Shown piece by piece: positions 39,803 through 48,515 of a stretch of 51,016 nt of DNA. This DNA comes from Hyphomicrobiales bacterium. Its GTDB lineage: Bacteria; Pseudomonadota; Alphaproteobacteria; Rhizobiales; Beijerinckiaceae. The notes beneath the pieces are model-generated. The model made no database searches. It was not told the DNA's origin and saw nothing but the letters and a program-made list of their open reading frames with translations. The translations under genes were made by a program, and so were the position numbers. The first letter of the stretch is position 1. Each line of letters begins with the position of its first letter. The stretch covers positions 1 through 51,016 of the forward strand of contig UBNE01000006.1 in NCBI GenBank assembly GCA_900466745.1. The letters run 5' to 3'.

Positions 39803-40708
39803 ATGTCGCCCCACACCATCGACCGCATCAAGGACGAGATCGTCGACAGCTTCGACGAGGAGCTGGAACTGCAGCTCGAGGACGACCGCCTCGACGATCT
39901 GGCGGCGGAGGAATTCAGCGGCCCGGGCGAGCGCAGGCTCGACCGCAGGGTCTATTTCCGCGAGCTCTTCCGGCTGCAGCACGAGCTGGTGCGGCTGCAG
40001 GACTGGGTCCAGTACAGGAAGCTCAAGGTCGTGGTGCTGTTCGAGGGCCGCGATTCGGCCGGCAAGGGCGGCGCCATCAAGCGCGTCACGCAGCGGCTGA
40101 ACCCGCGCGTCTGCCGCGTCGTCGCCCTGCCCGCCCCGACCGAGCGCGAGCGCAACCAGTGGTATTTCCAGCGCTATGTCCCGCATCTGCCGACGGCGGG
40201 CGAAATGGTGCTGTTCGACCGCTCATGGTACAACCGCGCCGGCGTCGAGCGGGTGATGGGTTTCTGCACCCCCGACGAGCTGGAGGAGTTCTTCCGCTCG
40301 GTCCCCGATTTCGAGCATATGCTGGTGCGCTCCGGCATCGTCCTGATCAAGTACTGGTTCTCGATCACGGACGAGGAGCAGGAGTTCCGCTTCCGCATGC
40401 GCATCGAGGATCCGCTGAAGCAGTGGAAGCTCTCGCCGATGGACCTGGAAAGCCGGGTGCACTGGGAAGACTATACACGCGCCAAGGAGGAGATGCTGGA
40501 GCGCACCCACACCGCGCATGCGCCCTGGTGGGTGGTGCAGGCGGTCGACAAGAAGCGCGCCCGCCTCAACATGATCGCGCACCTGCTCGCCCAGATCCCT
40601 TATGAGGAGGTGCCGAAGCCGGAGATCGTCCTGCCCGGGCGCGTGCGCAACCCGGATTATCTGCGCCATCCCGTGCCGCCGGAGATGTATGTGCCGGAGA
40701 CTTACTGA
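39803..40708 (+). CDS. ppk2: Polyphosphate kinase 2 (PPK2)
   Basis: 301 aa from the ATG at 39803; the frame is open to 39749 but the family start (SPHTIDRIKDEIVDSFDEEL) fits here. Walker A-like GRDSAGKGG is at 82-90, Walker B VLFDRSWYNR at 136-145, lid RMRIEDPLKQWKLSPMDLES, and the C-terminal HAPWWVVQAVDKKRARLNMI. One PPK2 domain of about 230 residues marks the class I type, which makes nucleoside triphosphates from diphosphates and polyphosphate. It is monocistronic; proximity to katG may mean stress use, which is inference. Confidence 0.93.
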   Translation: MSPHTIDRIKDEIVDSFDEELELQLEDDRLDDLAAEEFSGPGERRLDRRVYFRELFRLQHELVRLQDWVQYRKLKVVVLFEGRDSAGKGGAIKRVTQRLNPRVCRVVALPAPTERERNQWYFQRYVPHLPTAGEMVLFDRSWYNRAGVERVMGFCTPDELEEFFRSVPDFEHMLVRSGIVLIKYWFSITDEEQEFRFRMRIEDPLKQWKLSPMDLESRVHWEDYTRAKEEMLERTHTAHAPWWVVQAVDKKRARLNMIAHLLAQIPYEEVPKPEIVLPGRVRNPDYLRHPVPPEMYVPETY

Positions 40709-40850
40709 GGGTCGGCACGCTTCGGCAATCGGTGACGGCGCATTGCGGCGCTCCGGAATCCATCGAAGGGCGGCGCGCCTCAGGATGGTTTCCGGGTCCG
40801 CGCCTCGCCAGCCCGGACGGGCGAAGCGGCCGCGATCGTGCCAGCCCGCC

Positions 40851-42284
40851 TCAGCCCTGCGGGAAGGTCAGCGGCGAATAATCGGTGACGGGACGATGCG
40901 CCCAGTCATGGCCGGGGGCCGCCGCCTCGGTCCGCTTCTGGCCCGCATGCAGGCGCCGCGCCGCGGCCGGATAGTCCATGGTCAGGACGGTGCCGTCCCG
41001 CACCACCAGCCGGCCGTCGACATAGACGCGGTCGACGGCGCGCTCGGCCGCGGCATAGACCAGGCTGCGGACGGGGTCGCGATGCGGCTGCATCATCGGA
41101 TGGTCGAGATCGACCAGCACGAGATCGGCCTTCGTGCCCGCTTCCAGCCGGCCGATGTCGTCGCGCCCGAGCGCGGCCGCGCCGGCCGTGGTCGCCGCCT
41201 CGAACAGGTCGGTGGTGGTCAGGGTGCGCGGGCTCTGTGCCATCAGGCGGGCGACGTAGCCGGCATGGCGCATCTCCTCGAGCATGTTGTGCGGATAGGT
41301 GTCGGTGCCAAGCCCGATCCTGACCCCGGCGCGGCGATAGCGCCCGAAATCGTCGAGCGCGATGCCGCGGCGCAGGAACACCGTCGGGCAATGCGCGACG
41401 CGCGTGCCGGTCTCGGCGAGCAAGGCGAGGTCGCGCCGGCTGTGCCAGCCGACCCGCGGATAATCGTCGAGGAAGATGGCGTGGCCGATGATGCTCGTCC
41501 CGCCCAGAACGCCGAGCTTCTCCAGCCACTGGATCGGCGAGACGCCGTGGCGGCGCGTGATCTCATGGAACTCGACCGTCGACTGGGCGGCGTGGATCTG
41601 CCAGGGCAGGTTGCGGCGCCTGGCCTCGGCGTGGCTCTCCTTGATCAGCCCCTCGCTGCAGGTGTCGATCTGCGCCGGGCAGACCATGCCGAAGAGCCGG
41701 CCGGAAGGATGGTTCTCAGCCTGCTCGATGAGGTCGAAGGCCTGCGCCATCGCCGCCTGCCCGGCCTTCTCGTCCCATTCGTATTCGACGACATGGCCGT
41801 TCTTCGTGTACCAGCGCGCCGAGCGGAACATCGGCGAGACGCAGACGCGCAGGCCGCTCTCGGCCGCGAGATCGAGCCAGGCCGGATGGGCCACCGAGAG
41901 ATCGGCGAGGGTGGTGACGCCGGACAGCAGCAGTTCCGAATAGGCGACCTGCACGCAGTCGGGCACGGTTTCCGCGTCCGCCCGCAGGATCGGCATGAAT
42001 TCGTAGAGCGAGGAGTTGTAGAGGGCGGGCGAGCCGAGCTCGTCGAGGAAGCCCTTGTTCAGCGGCTCGCTTGAGGGATGCGAGTGGATGTTGACGAGGC
42101 CCGGCATGACCATGCGCCCGCGCCCGTCGACGGTCTCGTCGGCCGGGCCGTCATAGCGCTTGCCGACGAAGCGGATGGTGCCGTCCGCGAAGGCGACGTC
42201 GCCGCCCGTGAGATAGACATGCCGCGCGGCCGCGGCGTCCCAGGCGACAACGACGTCGGCGTTCTTGATGACCGTGATCGTCAC
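40851..42284 (-). CDS. Amidohydrolase (ATZ/TRZ / cytosine-deaminase-like)
   Basis: 477 aa. Metal-ligand motifs are His67/His69 (PGLVNIHSHPS), a His in WQIHAAQS, a His in IIGHAIFLDD, and Asp in IGLGTDTYPHNM, the set for a mononuclear amidohydrolase. The C-terminal beta-sandwich includes GTKADLVLVDLDHPMMQPH and VDRVYVDGRLVVRDG. Enzymes of this type deaminate or dechlorinate N-heterocycles. It is the last gene of a cluster with an oligopeptide-type importer, but separated by a terminator at 42315-42342. The substrate is unknown. Confidence 0.86.
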   Translation of the reverse strand: MTITVIKNADVVVAWDAAAARHVYLTGGDVAFADGTIRFVGKRYDGPADETVDGRGRMVMPGLVNIHSHPSSEPLNKGFLDELGSPALYNSSLYEFMPILRADAETVPDCVQVAYSELLLSGVTTLADLSVAHPAWLDLAAESGLRVCVSPMFRSARWYTKNGHVVEYEWDEKAGQAAMAQAFDLIEQAENHPSGRLFGMVCPAQIDTCSEGLIKESHAEARRRNLPWQIHAAQSTVEFHEITRRHGVSPIQWLEKLGVLGGTSIIGHAIFLDDYPRVGWHSRRDLALLAETGTRVAHCPTVFLRRGIALDDFGRYRRAGVRIGLGTDTYPHNMLEEMRHAGYVARLMAQSPRTLTTTDLFEAATTAGAAALGRDDIGRLEAGTKADLVLVDLDHPMMQPHRDPVRSLVYAAAERAVDRVYVDGRLVVRDGTVLTMDYPAAARRLHAGQKRTEAAAPGHDWAHRPVTDYSPLTFPQG

Positions 42285-42314
42285 GATGCTTCCTTCCTCC
42301 CGAACCCTGGAAAA

Positions 42315-42342
42315 GCGCCGCGCGGCCCCTGCCGCGCGGCGC
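42315..42342 (-). terminator. Intrinsic terminator after the oligopeptide-binding protein gene
   Basis: Reading leftward, GCGCCGCGCGGC (42342-42331), a 4-nt loop AGGG and the exact complement GCCGCGCGGCGC (42326-42315) are followed by TTTT (42314-42311). The stem is 12 bp and perfect. It begins 10 bp after the stop of the binding-protein gene. Confidence 0.75.
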
Positions 42343-42351
42343 CGATGCAGT

Positions 42352-43941
42352 TCAGCGCTTCAGCTTGATGTCGAGGCCCTTGTAGAGGCCGGCGCCGTAG
42401 ATGCCGTGGGCGCGCACGCCCTCGACGCGATCGCCGGCCACGACCCAGAGCGGCTGCGAGACCAGCGGCACCCAGACATTGGCGTCGGTGAGCTGCATCT
42501 GGACGGCGCCGATCGCCTCCTTGCGCGCCTTGTCGTCGGTGGCGGTCGCGGCCGCCTTGAGCAGTTCGTCGGTCTTCGGGTCCTTCCAGTTCATCCGGTT
42601 GGGCGTCGGCACCTGCCGGCTGGCGAAGTAGAGGTTCAGCGCCTCGGTGGCCGTCACATAGGGATAGGCCATGTAGAAGGCGTCGAATTCCTGCGTGGCG
42701 AGCTTGCCCCAGGCGACGGTCGCGTCCCAGAGCTGGATCTTCAGATCGATGCCGACCTTGCGCAGGTCCGCCTGCATCGCCTCGGAGATCCGCGGGTTCA
42801 CGTCGTTGCGGATGCCGTAGACGGTGAAGGTCGCCTTCTTGCCGTCCTTCTCGCGGATGCCGTCGGCGCCCGGCTTCCAGCCGGCCTCGTCGAGCAGCTT
42901 GGCGGCGCCCGCCGGATCGTGCTTCGGCATCGCCGCCGCGGATTCCTTGTCGTAGTCGAGCACAGCGGGGTTGAGCAGCGAGGGCAGGACCTGGCCCTTG
43001 CCGAAGAAGATCGCCTTGGCGATGGCCTGCTTGTCGACGGCCATGTTGACCGCCTCACGGATCGCCTTGTCGCTGGAGACGGGCTTGTCGACCTTGAAGC
43101 CCATGAAGATGTCGTAGATGTAGTTTTCCTGCCGCTGCACCGTCATGCCGGGGATGCGCTGCATCGTGTCGAGCGCGATATAGGGCATGTAATAGGTCAC
43201 GTCGGCCTGCCTGGCCTGGATCGCGGCCATCAGCGTGTTCGATTCCGGAATGATCTTCCAGACGATCTCGTCGATCTGCGGCTTCGGATCCTTGTAGATC
43301 GGCGGACCCCAATTGTAATAGGGGTTCTTCTTCATCACCAGTTCCTGGCGCGGCGTCCACTTGACCCAGCAATAGGGACCGGTGCCGTTGAAGCCCTGCA
43401 CGCCGAAATTCTGGCCGAGCTTCTCGACCGTGTTCCTGTCGACCACCGAGGCGAAGGACAGCGCCATCTGGAACAGCAGGTCGCTGTAGGGCTCCTTCAA
43501 TTCGTAGATCAGCGTCGAATCGCCCTCGGCGCGGATGTCCTTGACCGGGCCGCCGCGGAAGGAGACCGGCGACTTGTTGGCCGGGTCGGTCCAGCGCTTC
43601 AGCGAATAGACCACGTCGTCGATGGTCATCGGCCGGCCGTCGCAGAACTTCACATCCTTGCGGATCTTGAAGCTGTAGGTCTTGCCGTCCGGTGAGACCG
43701 TCCAGGATTCGGCGAGGCCCGGCTTGATCGTCTTCATGTCGAAATCGACCGTCACCAGCGTATCCGCCAGCATGTACATGACCTCGGCCGCCGCCGTCGC
43801 GGTCGAGCGGATCGGGTCGTAGTTATCGGCGTCGATGACGCGCAGGATCGAGAGCGGCGCCTTCTGCTGCGCGACGGCCGGAGCCGCCGCCAGAACCGCG
43901 CCGGCCGCGCCGGCCAGAAGCAGAGCGTATCGTTTCATCAT
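42352..43941 (-). CDS. Peptide/nickel-type ABC transporter substrate-binding protein (DppA-like)
   Basis: 529 aa from the first of two adjacent ATGs at 43941 (AGGGG upstream). The signal peptide MMKRYALLLAGAAGAVLAAA is cleaved near AVA-QQK. It belongs to SBP family 5: KPGLAESWTVSPDGKTYSFK, IRKDVKFCDGRPMTIDDVVY, the FNGTGPYCWVKW region and DPAGAAKLLDEAGWKPGADG. Family members bind di- or oligopeptides, nickel, glycosides or opines. Given two amidohydrolases in the cluster, the ligand may be a peptide-like or N-acyl compound (inference). Confidence 0.9.
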   Translation of the reverse strand: MMKRYALLLAGAAGAVLAAAPAVAQQKAPLSILRVIDADNYDPIRSTATAAAEVMYMLADTLVTVDFDMKTIKPGLAESWTVSPDGKTYSFKIRKDVKFCDGRPMTIDDVVYSLKRWTDPANKSPVSFRGGPVKDIRAEGDSTLIYELKEPYSDLLFQMALSFASVVDRNTVEKLGQNFGVQGFNGTGPYCWVKWTPRQELVMKKNPYYNWGPPIYKDPKPQIDEIVWKIIPESNTLMAAIQARQADVTYYMPYIALDTMQRIPGMTVQRQENYIYDIFMGFKVDKPVSSDKAIREAVNMAVDKQAIAKAIFFGKGQVLPSLLNPAVLDYDKESAAAMPKHDPAGAAKLLDEAGWKPGADGIREKDGKKATFTVYGIRNDVNPRISEAMQADLRKVGIDLKIQLWDATVAWGKLATQEFDAFYMAYPYVTATEALNLYFASRQVPTPNRMNWKDPKTDELLKAAATATDDKARKEAIGAVQMQLTDANVWVPLVSQPLWVVAGDRVEGVRAHGIYGAGLYKGLDIKLKR

Positions 43942-43997
43942 CGAGCAAATCCCCTGTTTTCGTTTCTCGAACGCCAGTGACGGATGAAGGGCCGGCG

Positions 43998-44909
43998 CTA
44001 TTTGCGCAGCTTCGGGTCGAGCGCGTCGCGCAAGGCGTCGCCGAGCACGTTGAAGGCGAGCACGACCAGGAAGATCACCAGGCTCGGCAGGACCGAGACA
44101 TGCGGCGCGAAGAACAGGAAGTTGCGCCCGTCCGCCGCCATCGCGCCGAGCTCGGCGGTGGGCGGCTGCGCGCCCAGCCCCAGGAAGGACAGGGCCGCGC
44201 CGAGCAGGATCACCTGGCCGAAGCGCAGCGTCACGAAGACGAACATCGCCGAGAGGCAGTTCGGCAGCACATAGCGCAGGATGATGCGCAGATCGGTCAG
44301 GCCGAGCGAGCGTGCCGCCTCGATATAGCCCTGCTGCAGCACCACCAGCGCCGAGCCGCGCACGACGCGCGCCATCAAGGGCACCGTCGCGATCGCCAGC
44401 GCGATGATGACGGCCAGAAGCCCGGGCCCGAAGATCGCCGCGATGGCGAGGCCGAACAGAATGGCCGGGAAGGAGAGCAGGATGTCCATCAGCCGCATCA
44501 GCACGCCGGAGAGCCGCGGGTAATAGGCTGCGGCGAAACCGATGATCCCGCCGATGACGCAGCCGAAGACCACGGAGGCGAAGCCCATCAGCAGCGTCGT
44601 CCTGAGGCCGAAGAGCAGGCGGGTGATCATGTCGCGGCCCTGCCCGTCCGTGCCGAGCAGGCCGGCCTCGCCCGGCGCCTTCAGCGTGTTGGCGAGGTCG
44701 TTGCCATAGGGGTCGGTCGGGGCGAGCCAGGGCGCGAACACGGCACCGAGGATGGCGAGGACGACGAGGGCGAGCGCGATGCAAGCGCCGACATCGGAGA
44801 GCAGCATCCTCAGCACGGATTTCCGGCGCACCGGCGCTGCCGCGACGATGCTGAGGGCGGCATCCACCGCCTTCGGGGTCCGGGAGAGGGGATCGCTGGC
44901 GGAGCTCAT
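43998..44909 (-). CDS. Peptide-type ABC permease (DppC-like)
   Basis: 303 aa. The N-terminal DppC tail (SVLRMLLSDVGACIALALVV) and DPYGNDLANTLKAPGEAGLL precede LGTDGQGRDMITRLLFGLRT, the family hallmark. The EAA loop is IEAARSLGLTDLRIILRYVL. The ATG overlaps the dppB stop by one base. Partner of the next permease. Confidence 0.93.
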   Translation of the reverse strand: MSSASDPLSRTPKAVDAALSIVAAAPVRRKSVLRMLLSDVGACIALALVVLAILGAVFAPWLAPTDPYGNDLANTLKAPGEAGLLGTDGQGRDMITRLLFGLRTTLLMGFASVVFGCVIGGIIGFAAAYYPRLSGVLMRLMDILLSFPAILFGLAIAAIFGPGLLAVIIALAIATVPLMARVVRGSALVVLQQGYIEAARSLGLTDLRIILRYVLPNCLSAMFVFVTLRFGQVILLGAALSFLGLGAQPPTAELGAMAADGRNFLFFAPHVSVLPSLVIFLVVLAFNVLGDALRDALDPKLRK

Positions 44910-45850
44910 CAGGCGCCCCTCACGCGGGGGTCGAGCACGGCATAGAGCACGTCCACGGCGAGATTGATCAGGATGAAGCCGAGCGAGAGCACGATGATCG
45001 TGCCCTGCGCCATCGGCAGGTCGCTCGACAGGATGGCGCCGACGGCGAGCCGCCCGATGCCCGGCCAGCTAAACACCGACTCGGTGACGACGGCACCGCC
45101 GAGCAGGAAGCCGATCTGCAGGCCGATCAGGGTGACGACGGGCACCAGCGCGTTGCGCAGCGTGTGCCGCAGCAGGACGGTGCTCTCGCCGAGCCCCTTG
45201 GCGCGGGCGGTGCGGACATGGTCGGCGCCGAGCTCGTCGAGCACCGAGGTCCGCGTCATCCGCGCCACCGGCCCGACGAAGACCCCGCCCAGCGTCAGCG
45301 CCGGCAGGATGACGCCCTGAAGCCCTTCCCAGGTCCAGAGCGGCCCCGTGCGGCCGGTGAAGGGCAGGATCGGGTATTTGAAGCCGAAGAGCCAGATCAG
45401 CCCGAGCCCGAGGAAGAAGACCGGCAGCGAGACCCCGCCGACCGAGACCGCCATGATCGCCCGGTCGAGCAGCGAGCCGCGGTAATAGGCGCCGACCGTG
45501 CCGAGCAGCATGCCGAGCGGGATCGCCCAGACCAGGGAGGCGAGCATCAGCTCGAGCGTCGGGCCGATGGTGGCGCCGAGCTCCTGCGTCACCGGGACGT
45601 TGTTGATGATCGAGACGCCGAGATCGCCCTGGGCGAGCCGGCCGATATAGATGGCGAACTGCTTCCAGAGCGGCTGATTGAGCCCGAGCTCCTCGCGGAT
45701 CGCCTGGACGACGTCCTGCGTCGCGGTCGGCCCGGCGCGCACCTGCGCCGGATCGGTCGGCACCACCTGCATGAGCAGGAAGCCGATCAGCAGCACGCCG
45801 AGCATGACCGGCAGGACCAGCAGCAGCCTTTGCAGCGTATGTCGCAGCAT
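44909..45850 (-). CDS. Peptide-type ABC permease (DppB-like)
   Basis: 313 aa, six spans. MLRHTLQRLLLVLPVMLGVL and LNQPLWKQFAIYIGRLAQGD are DppB N-terminal features. The EAA region is VRTARAKGLGESTVLLRHTL, and the end is AVDVLYAVLDPRVRG. No ATP-binding gene follows or precedes in this cluster, so the ATPase must come from elsewhere in the genome. It lies 15 bp after the ytcJ-like gene. Confidence 0.93.
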   Translation of the reverse strand: MLRHTLQRLLLVLPVMLGVLLIGFLLMQVVPTDPAQVRAGPTATQDVVQAIREELGLNQPLWKQFAIYIGRLAQGDLGVSIINNVPVTQELGATIGPTLELMLASLVWAIPLGMLLGTVGAYYRGSLLDRAIMAVSVGGVSLPVFFLGLGLIWLFGFKYPILPFTGRTGPLWTWEGLQGVILPALTLGGVFVGPVARMTRTSVLDELGADHVRTARAKGLGESTVLLRHTLRNALVPVVTLIGLQIGFLLGGAVVTESVFSWPGIGRLAVGAILSSDLPMAQGTIIVLSLGFILINLAVDVLYAVLDPRVRGA

Positions 45851-45865
45851 TCGCAGTCCCCCGGC

Positions 45866-47512
45866 CTATTGCGCCGCGGCGGCGAGCTGGCCGTGCCGGT
45901 CGAAGACGACCTCGCCGGCCAGCAGCGTCAGGTCGCAGCGCAGATCGTTCTCGACCGCAGCGACCGGCACCGCGAAGATGTCCTGCGAGAGCACGGCGAT
46001 GTCCGCGAGCTGGCCGGGGACGAGACGGCCGAGCCTGTCCTCGGCGAACTGGGTATAGGCGCCGAGCAGGGTGTAGGCATGCACCGCCTCCGCCATGCTC
46101 AGCCGCTCGGCGCCGCCGATCTCGGTGTGGCGCTTGGTCTGGCGGGTGACCATGGTGAAGAGGTTCTTGAACGGGTCGGTGGCGCAGACCGGCGCATCCG
46201 AGCTCGCCGCCGCGTGCAGGCCGGCATCGAGCCATTTGCGCATCGGGTAGGAGGCATCGGCGCGGGCCTGGCCGAGATTGGTGACGTAGAGGTCGCCGAA
46301 CTCGTAGATGAAGGCCGGCTGCGGCACCGGGTCGATGCCGGCGGCCGCCATGCGGGCGAGCTGGCCGTCGGTCAGGAAGCCGCAATGCTCGATGCGGTGG
46401 CGCCTTCCGCGGATCGGGTGCTCCGGGCTGTCGGCCTTCTCGATGCCGGAGAGCACCTGCTCGATCGCGGCGTCGCCGATGGCGTGGATCGCGAGCTGGT
46501 AGCCGAGCTCGTGATAATGCCGGAGATAGCGATGCATATCGGCATCGGGATAGATGAAGATGCCGCGATTGGCGGGGTCGCCGACCAGATAGGGCTCGCT
46601 CATCGCCGCGGTCAGGCCGCCGGCGCTGCCGTCGCCGAAGACCTTCATCGCGCCGTAGCGCAGGAGGCCGGTCTCGCGGCCGAAGCGGTAGCCGGCCGCA
46701 TGGGCCGCGTCGCCGATGCCGTCGGCGTTGCCATAGATGCAGACCCAGGTGCGGACCGGCAGCGTGCCGGCACGCGCGACCTCCTCATAGGCCTCGAGCT
46801 CGGCCATGCCGGCGGTCATGCCGACGGCGGCGTCCATCACGCTGGTGAAGCCCTGCGACAGCATGTAGTGCCCGGCGGTCTCGATCGCGGCCTTCAGCTC
46901 GGCGGCGCTCGGGCGCGGCATCGCCTCGACGATCAGCCGCATCGCGCTTTCGGCGAGCAGGCCGGTCAGCCGGTTGCCGCGCCGCTCGATCAGCCCGCCA
47001 TCGGGGCTCGGCGTGTTGTGGCCGATGCCGGCGGCCGCCAGGGCGCGGCTGTTGACCACGCCGACATGGCCGCAGGTGCGCTTGATGTAGACCGGGTTGT
47101 CCGGCGCGGCGCGGTCGAGCTCCTCGGCCGTGGGATGGCGCCGCTCGGCGAGCTCGTTATGATCGTAGCCGCGGCCGACGACCCATTCGCCCGGCTTGCG
47201 GCCCTTGGCGGCGGCGGCGATGCGCCCAAGGATCTCGTCGATGCCGTTGACGCCCTCCTCCGGGCGCAGATTGACCTCGCCCATGGCGAGGCCGAGCGGC
47301 AGCAGATGCATATGCGCGTCGTTGAGGCCGGGGATGGCGACGCGCCCGGCGAGATCGACGATTTTCGTGCCCGGGCCCTGCAGCGCGGCGATCTCGGCCG
47401 CGGAGCTCGCCGCCAGGACCTTTCCGTCCGCGACCGCCAGCGCTTCAGCGAACCCCTCCGCCAGGCCGAGGAAGATACGGCCATTCAACAATACGGTATC
47501 TGCGCGTGTCAT
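45866..47512 (-). CDS. Amidohydrolase 3 family (YtcJ/NfdA-like)
   Basis: 548 aa. The metal-binding His pair is His67/His69 in PGLNDAHMHLLPLG. WVVGRGYDHNELAERRHPTA, YIKRTCGHVGVVNSRALAAA, MKVFGDGSAGGLTAAMSEPY (carboxylated-Lys candidate in MKVF), LAIHAIGDAAIEQVL and RIEHCGFLTD fit the YtcJ family. The C-terminus contains GQLADIAVLSQDIFAVP. NfdA of this family removes formyl from N-substituted formamides. It starts the operon, 324 bp from the divergent XRE-cupin gene. Confidence 0.9.
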   Translation of the reverse strand: MTRADTVLLNGRIFLGLAEGFAEALAVADGKVLAASSAAEIAALQGPGTKIVDLAGRVAIPGLNDAHMHLLPLGLAMGEVNLRPEEGVNGIDEILGRIAAAAKGRKPGEWVVGRGYDHNELAERRHPTAEELDRAAPDNPVYIKRTCGHVGVVNSRALAAAGIGHNTPSPDGGLIERRGNRLTGLLAESAMRLIVEAMPRPSAAELKAAIETAGHYMLSQGFTSVMDAAVGMTAGMAELEAYEEVARAGTLPVRTWVCIYGNADGIGDAAHAAGYRFGRETGLLRYGAMKVFGDGSAGGLTAAMSEPYLVGDPANRGIFIYPDADMHRYLRHYHELGYQLAIHAIGDAAIEQVLSGIEKADSPEHPIRGRRHRIEHCGFLTDGQLARMAAAGIDPVPQPAFIYEFGDLYVTNLGQARADASYPMRKWLDAGLHAAASSDAPVCATDPFKNLFTMVTRQTKRHTEIGGAERLSMAEAVHAYTLLGAYTQFAEDRLGRLVPGQLADIAVLSQDIFAVPVAAVENDLRCDLTLLAGEVVFDRHGQLAAAAQ

Positions 47513-47738
47513 GACGTGCGCGGCCCCTCGCGTTCAACGTGAATTCTCGCGACGGCAAGAACAGTCCGGCCCGGCAGAACAAATGGCGATCGATGCAGGC
47601 GGCAACGGTCCCGTCGCGCCGGGTCCGGCGGAGGCGCACGGAGCATCCTGATCTGAACGGCCGACCCGGATCGTGAAAATTATTCCACCTCGCCTGTTCC
47701 CCGTCACATGATTTTCTTGTTGGTTCTGTGGTAGCATT

Positions 47739-47754
47739 GCTCAGAATATTGAGC
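47739..47754. promoter_or_regulatory. Candidate operator between ytcJ-like and XRE-cupin genes
   Basis: GCTCA (47739-47743) and TGAGC (47750-47754) form a 16-bp near-palindrome around an AATATT core. It sits about 85 bp before the regulator start in the 324-bp divergent gap (47513-47836). The gap has an AT-rich patch at 47676-47755 suited to promoters and shows no gene. Confidence 0.35.
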
Positions 47755-47836
47755 GGCGCAAGAGGCCTCGACCAGCGCCCGGGGCATGGCGAGACGCGCC
47801 GAGGGCGTCAGGCCCGCATGGCGAAGGGGGATGGCA

Positions 47837-48415
47837 ATGAGCTTCGATGTCGGCGGCAGATTACGCGAAATCCGGCTGGCCGCCGGGCTTTCTCAGCGCG
47901 AACTCGCCGCGCGCTCGGGGGTGACGCACAGCCTGATCTCGCTGATCGAGCAGAACCGGAACAGCCCGTCCGTCGCCTCGCTGCGCAAGATCCTCGACGG
48001 CGTGCCGATGAGCATGGTCAATTTTTTCGACGAGCGCCGGACGCCGCGCGACCGGGTCTTCTTCGAGGCCGACGAGCTGATCGACCTGACCTCGCGGCTT
48101 CATCAGGTCAATGGCGGCGAAAGCCGGGGGCGGATGTCGTTCCGCCAGGTCGGGGACGCCCAGGCCCATAATCTCCAGATCCTGCACGAATCCTACGAGC
48201 CGGGCGCCGATACCGGCGTCGCCATGCTCAAGCACGATTCGCATGAGGGCGGCGTGGTCCTCTCCGGGGAGCTCGAGGTCACCGTCGGCGACCAGGCCAA
48301 GGTGCTGGGTCCCGGCGAGGCCTATCTCTTCGACAGCCGCGTGCCGCACCGCTTCCGCAATATCGGCACGGAACGCTGCATCGTCGTCAGCGCCTGCACG
48401 CCGCCTTATCTCTAG
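47837..48415 (+). CDS. XRE-family regulator with C-terminal cupin domain
   Basis: 192 aa from the ATG at 47837, preceded by AAGGGGG at proper spacing; the ATG at 47831 would sit directly on that site. The HTH_3 domain spans 5-60 (LREIRLAAGLSQRELAARSG, SLISLIEQNRNSPSVASLRK). The cupin spans about 110-190 (GVVLSGELEVTVGDQAKVLG, YLFDSRVPHRFRN). This architecture (PuuR-like) senses small molecules and controls adjacent catabolic genes. It is divergent from the amidohydrolase-transporter operon and is its likely regulator. Confidence 0.92.
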   Translation: MSFDVGGRLREIRLAAGLSQRELAARSGVTHSLISLIEQNRNSPSVASLRKILDGVPMSMVNFFDERRTPRDRVFFEADELIDLTSRLHQVNGGESRGRMSFRQVGDAQAHNLQILHESYEPGADTGVAMLKHDSHEGGVVLSGELEVTVGDQAKVLGPGEAYLFDSRVPHRFRNIGTERCIVVSACTPPYL

Positions 48416-48515
48416 GCGCCTGTCCCCGGCTTTCGGCCCTCCGTTTATGCGCCGTTAACCCTGCCCCTCTAGGGAAGAAGACCGGATCAGTCAGTCGTAG
48501 TGTTCGCTGTCTTCT

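Noticed and set aside
48450..48460. CGTTAACC as a possible CtrA site before ftsK
   Set aside because: Only one half-like match is present without the second TTAA at the right spacing.
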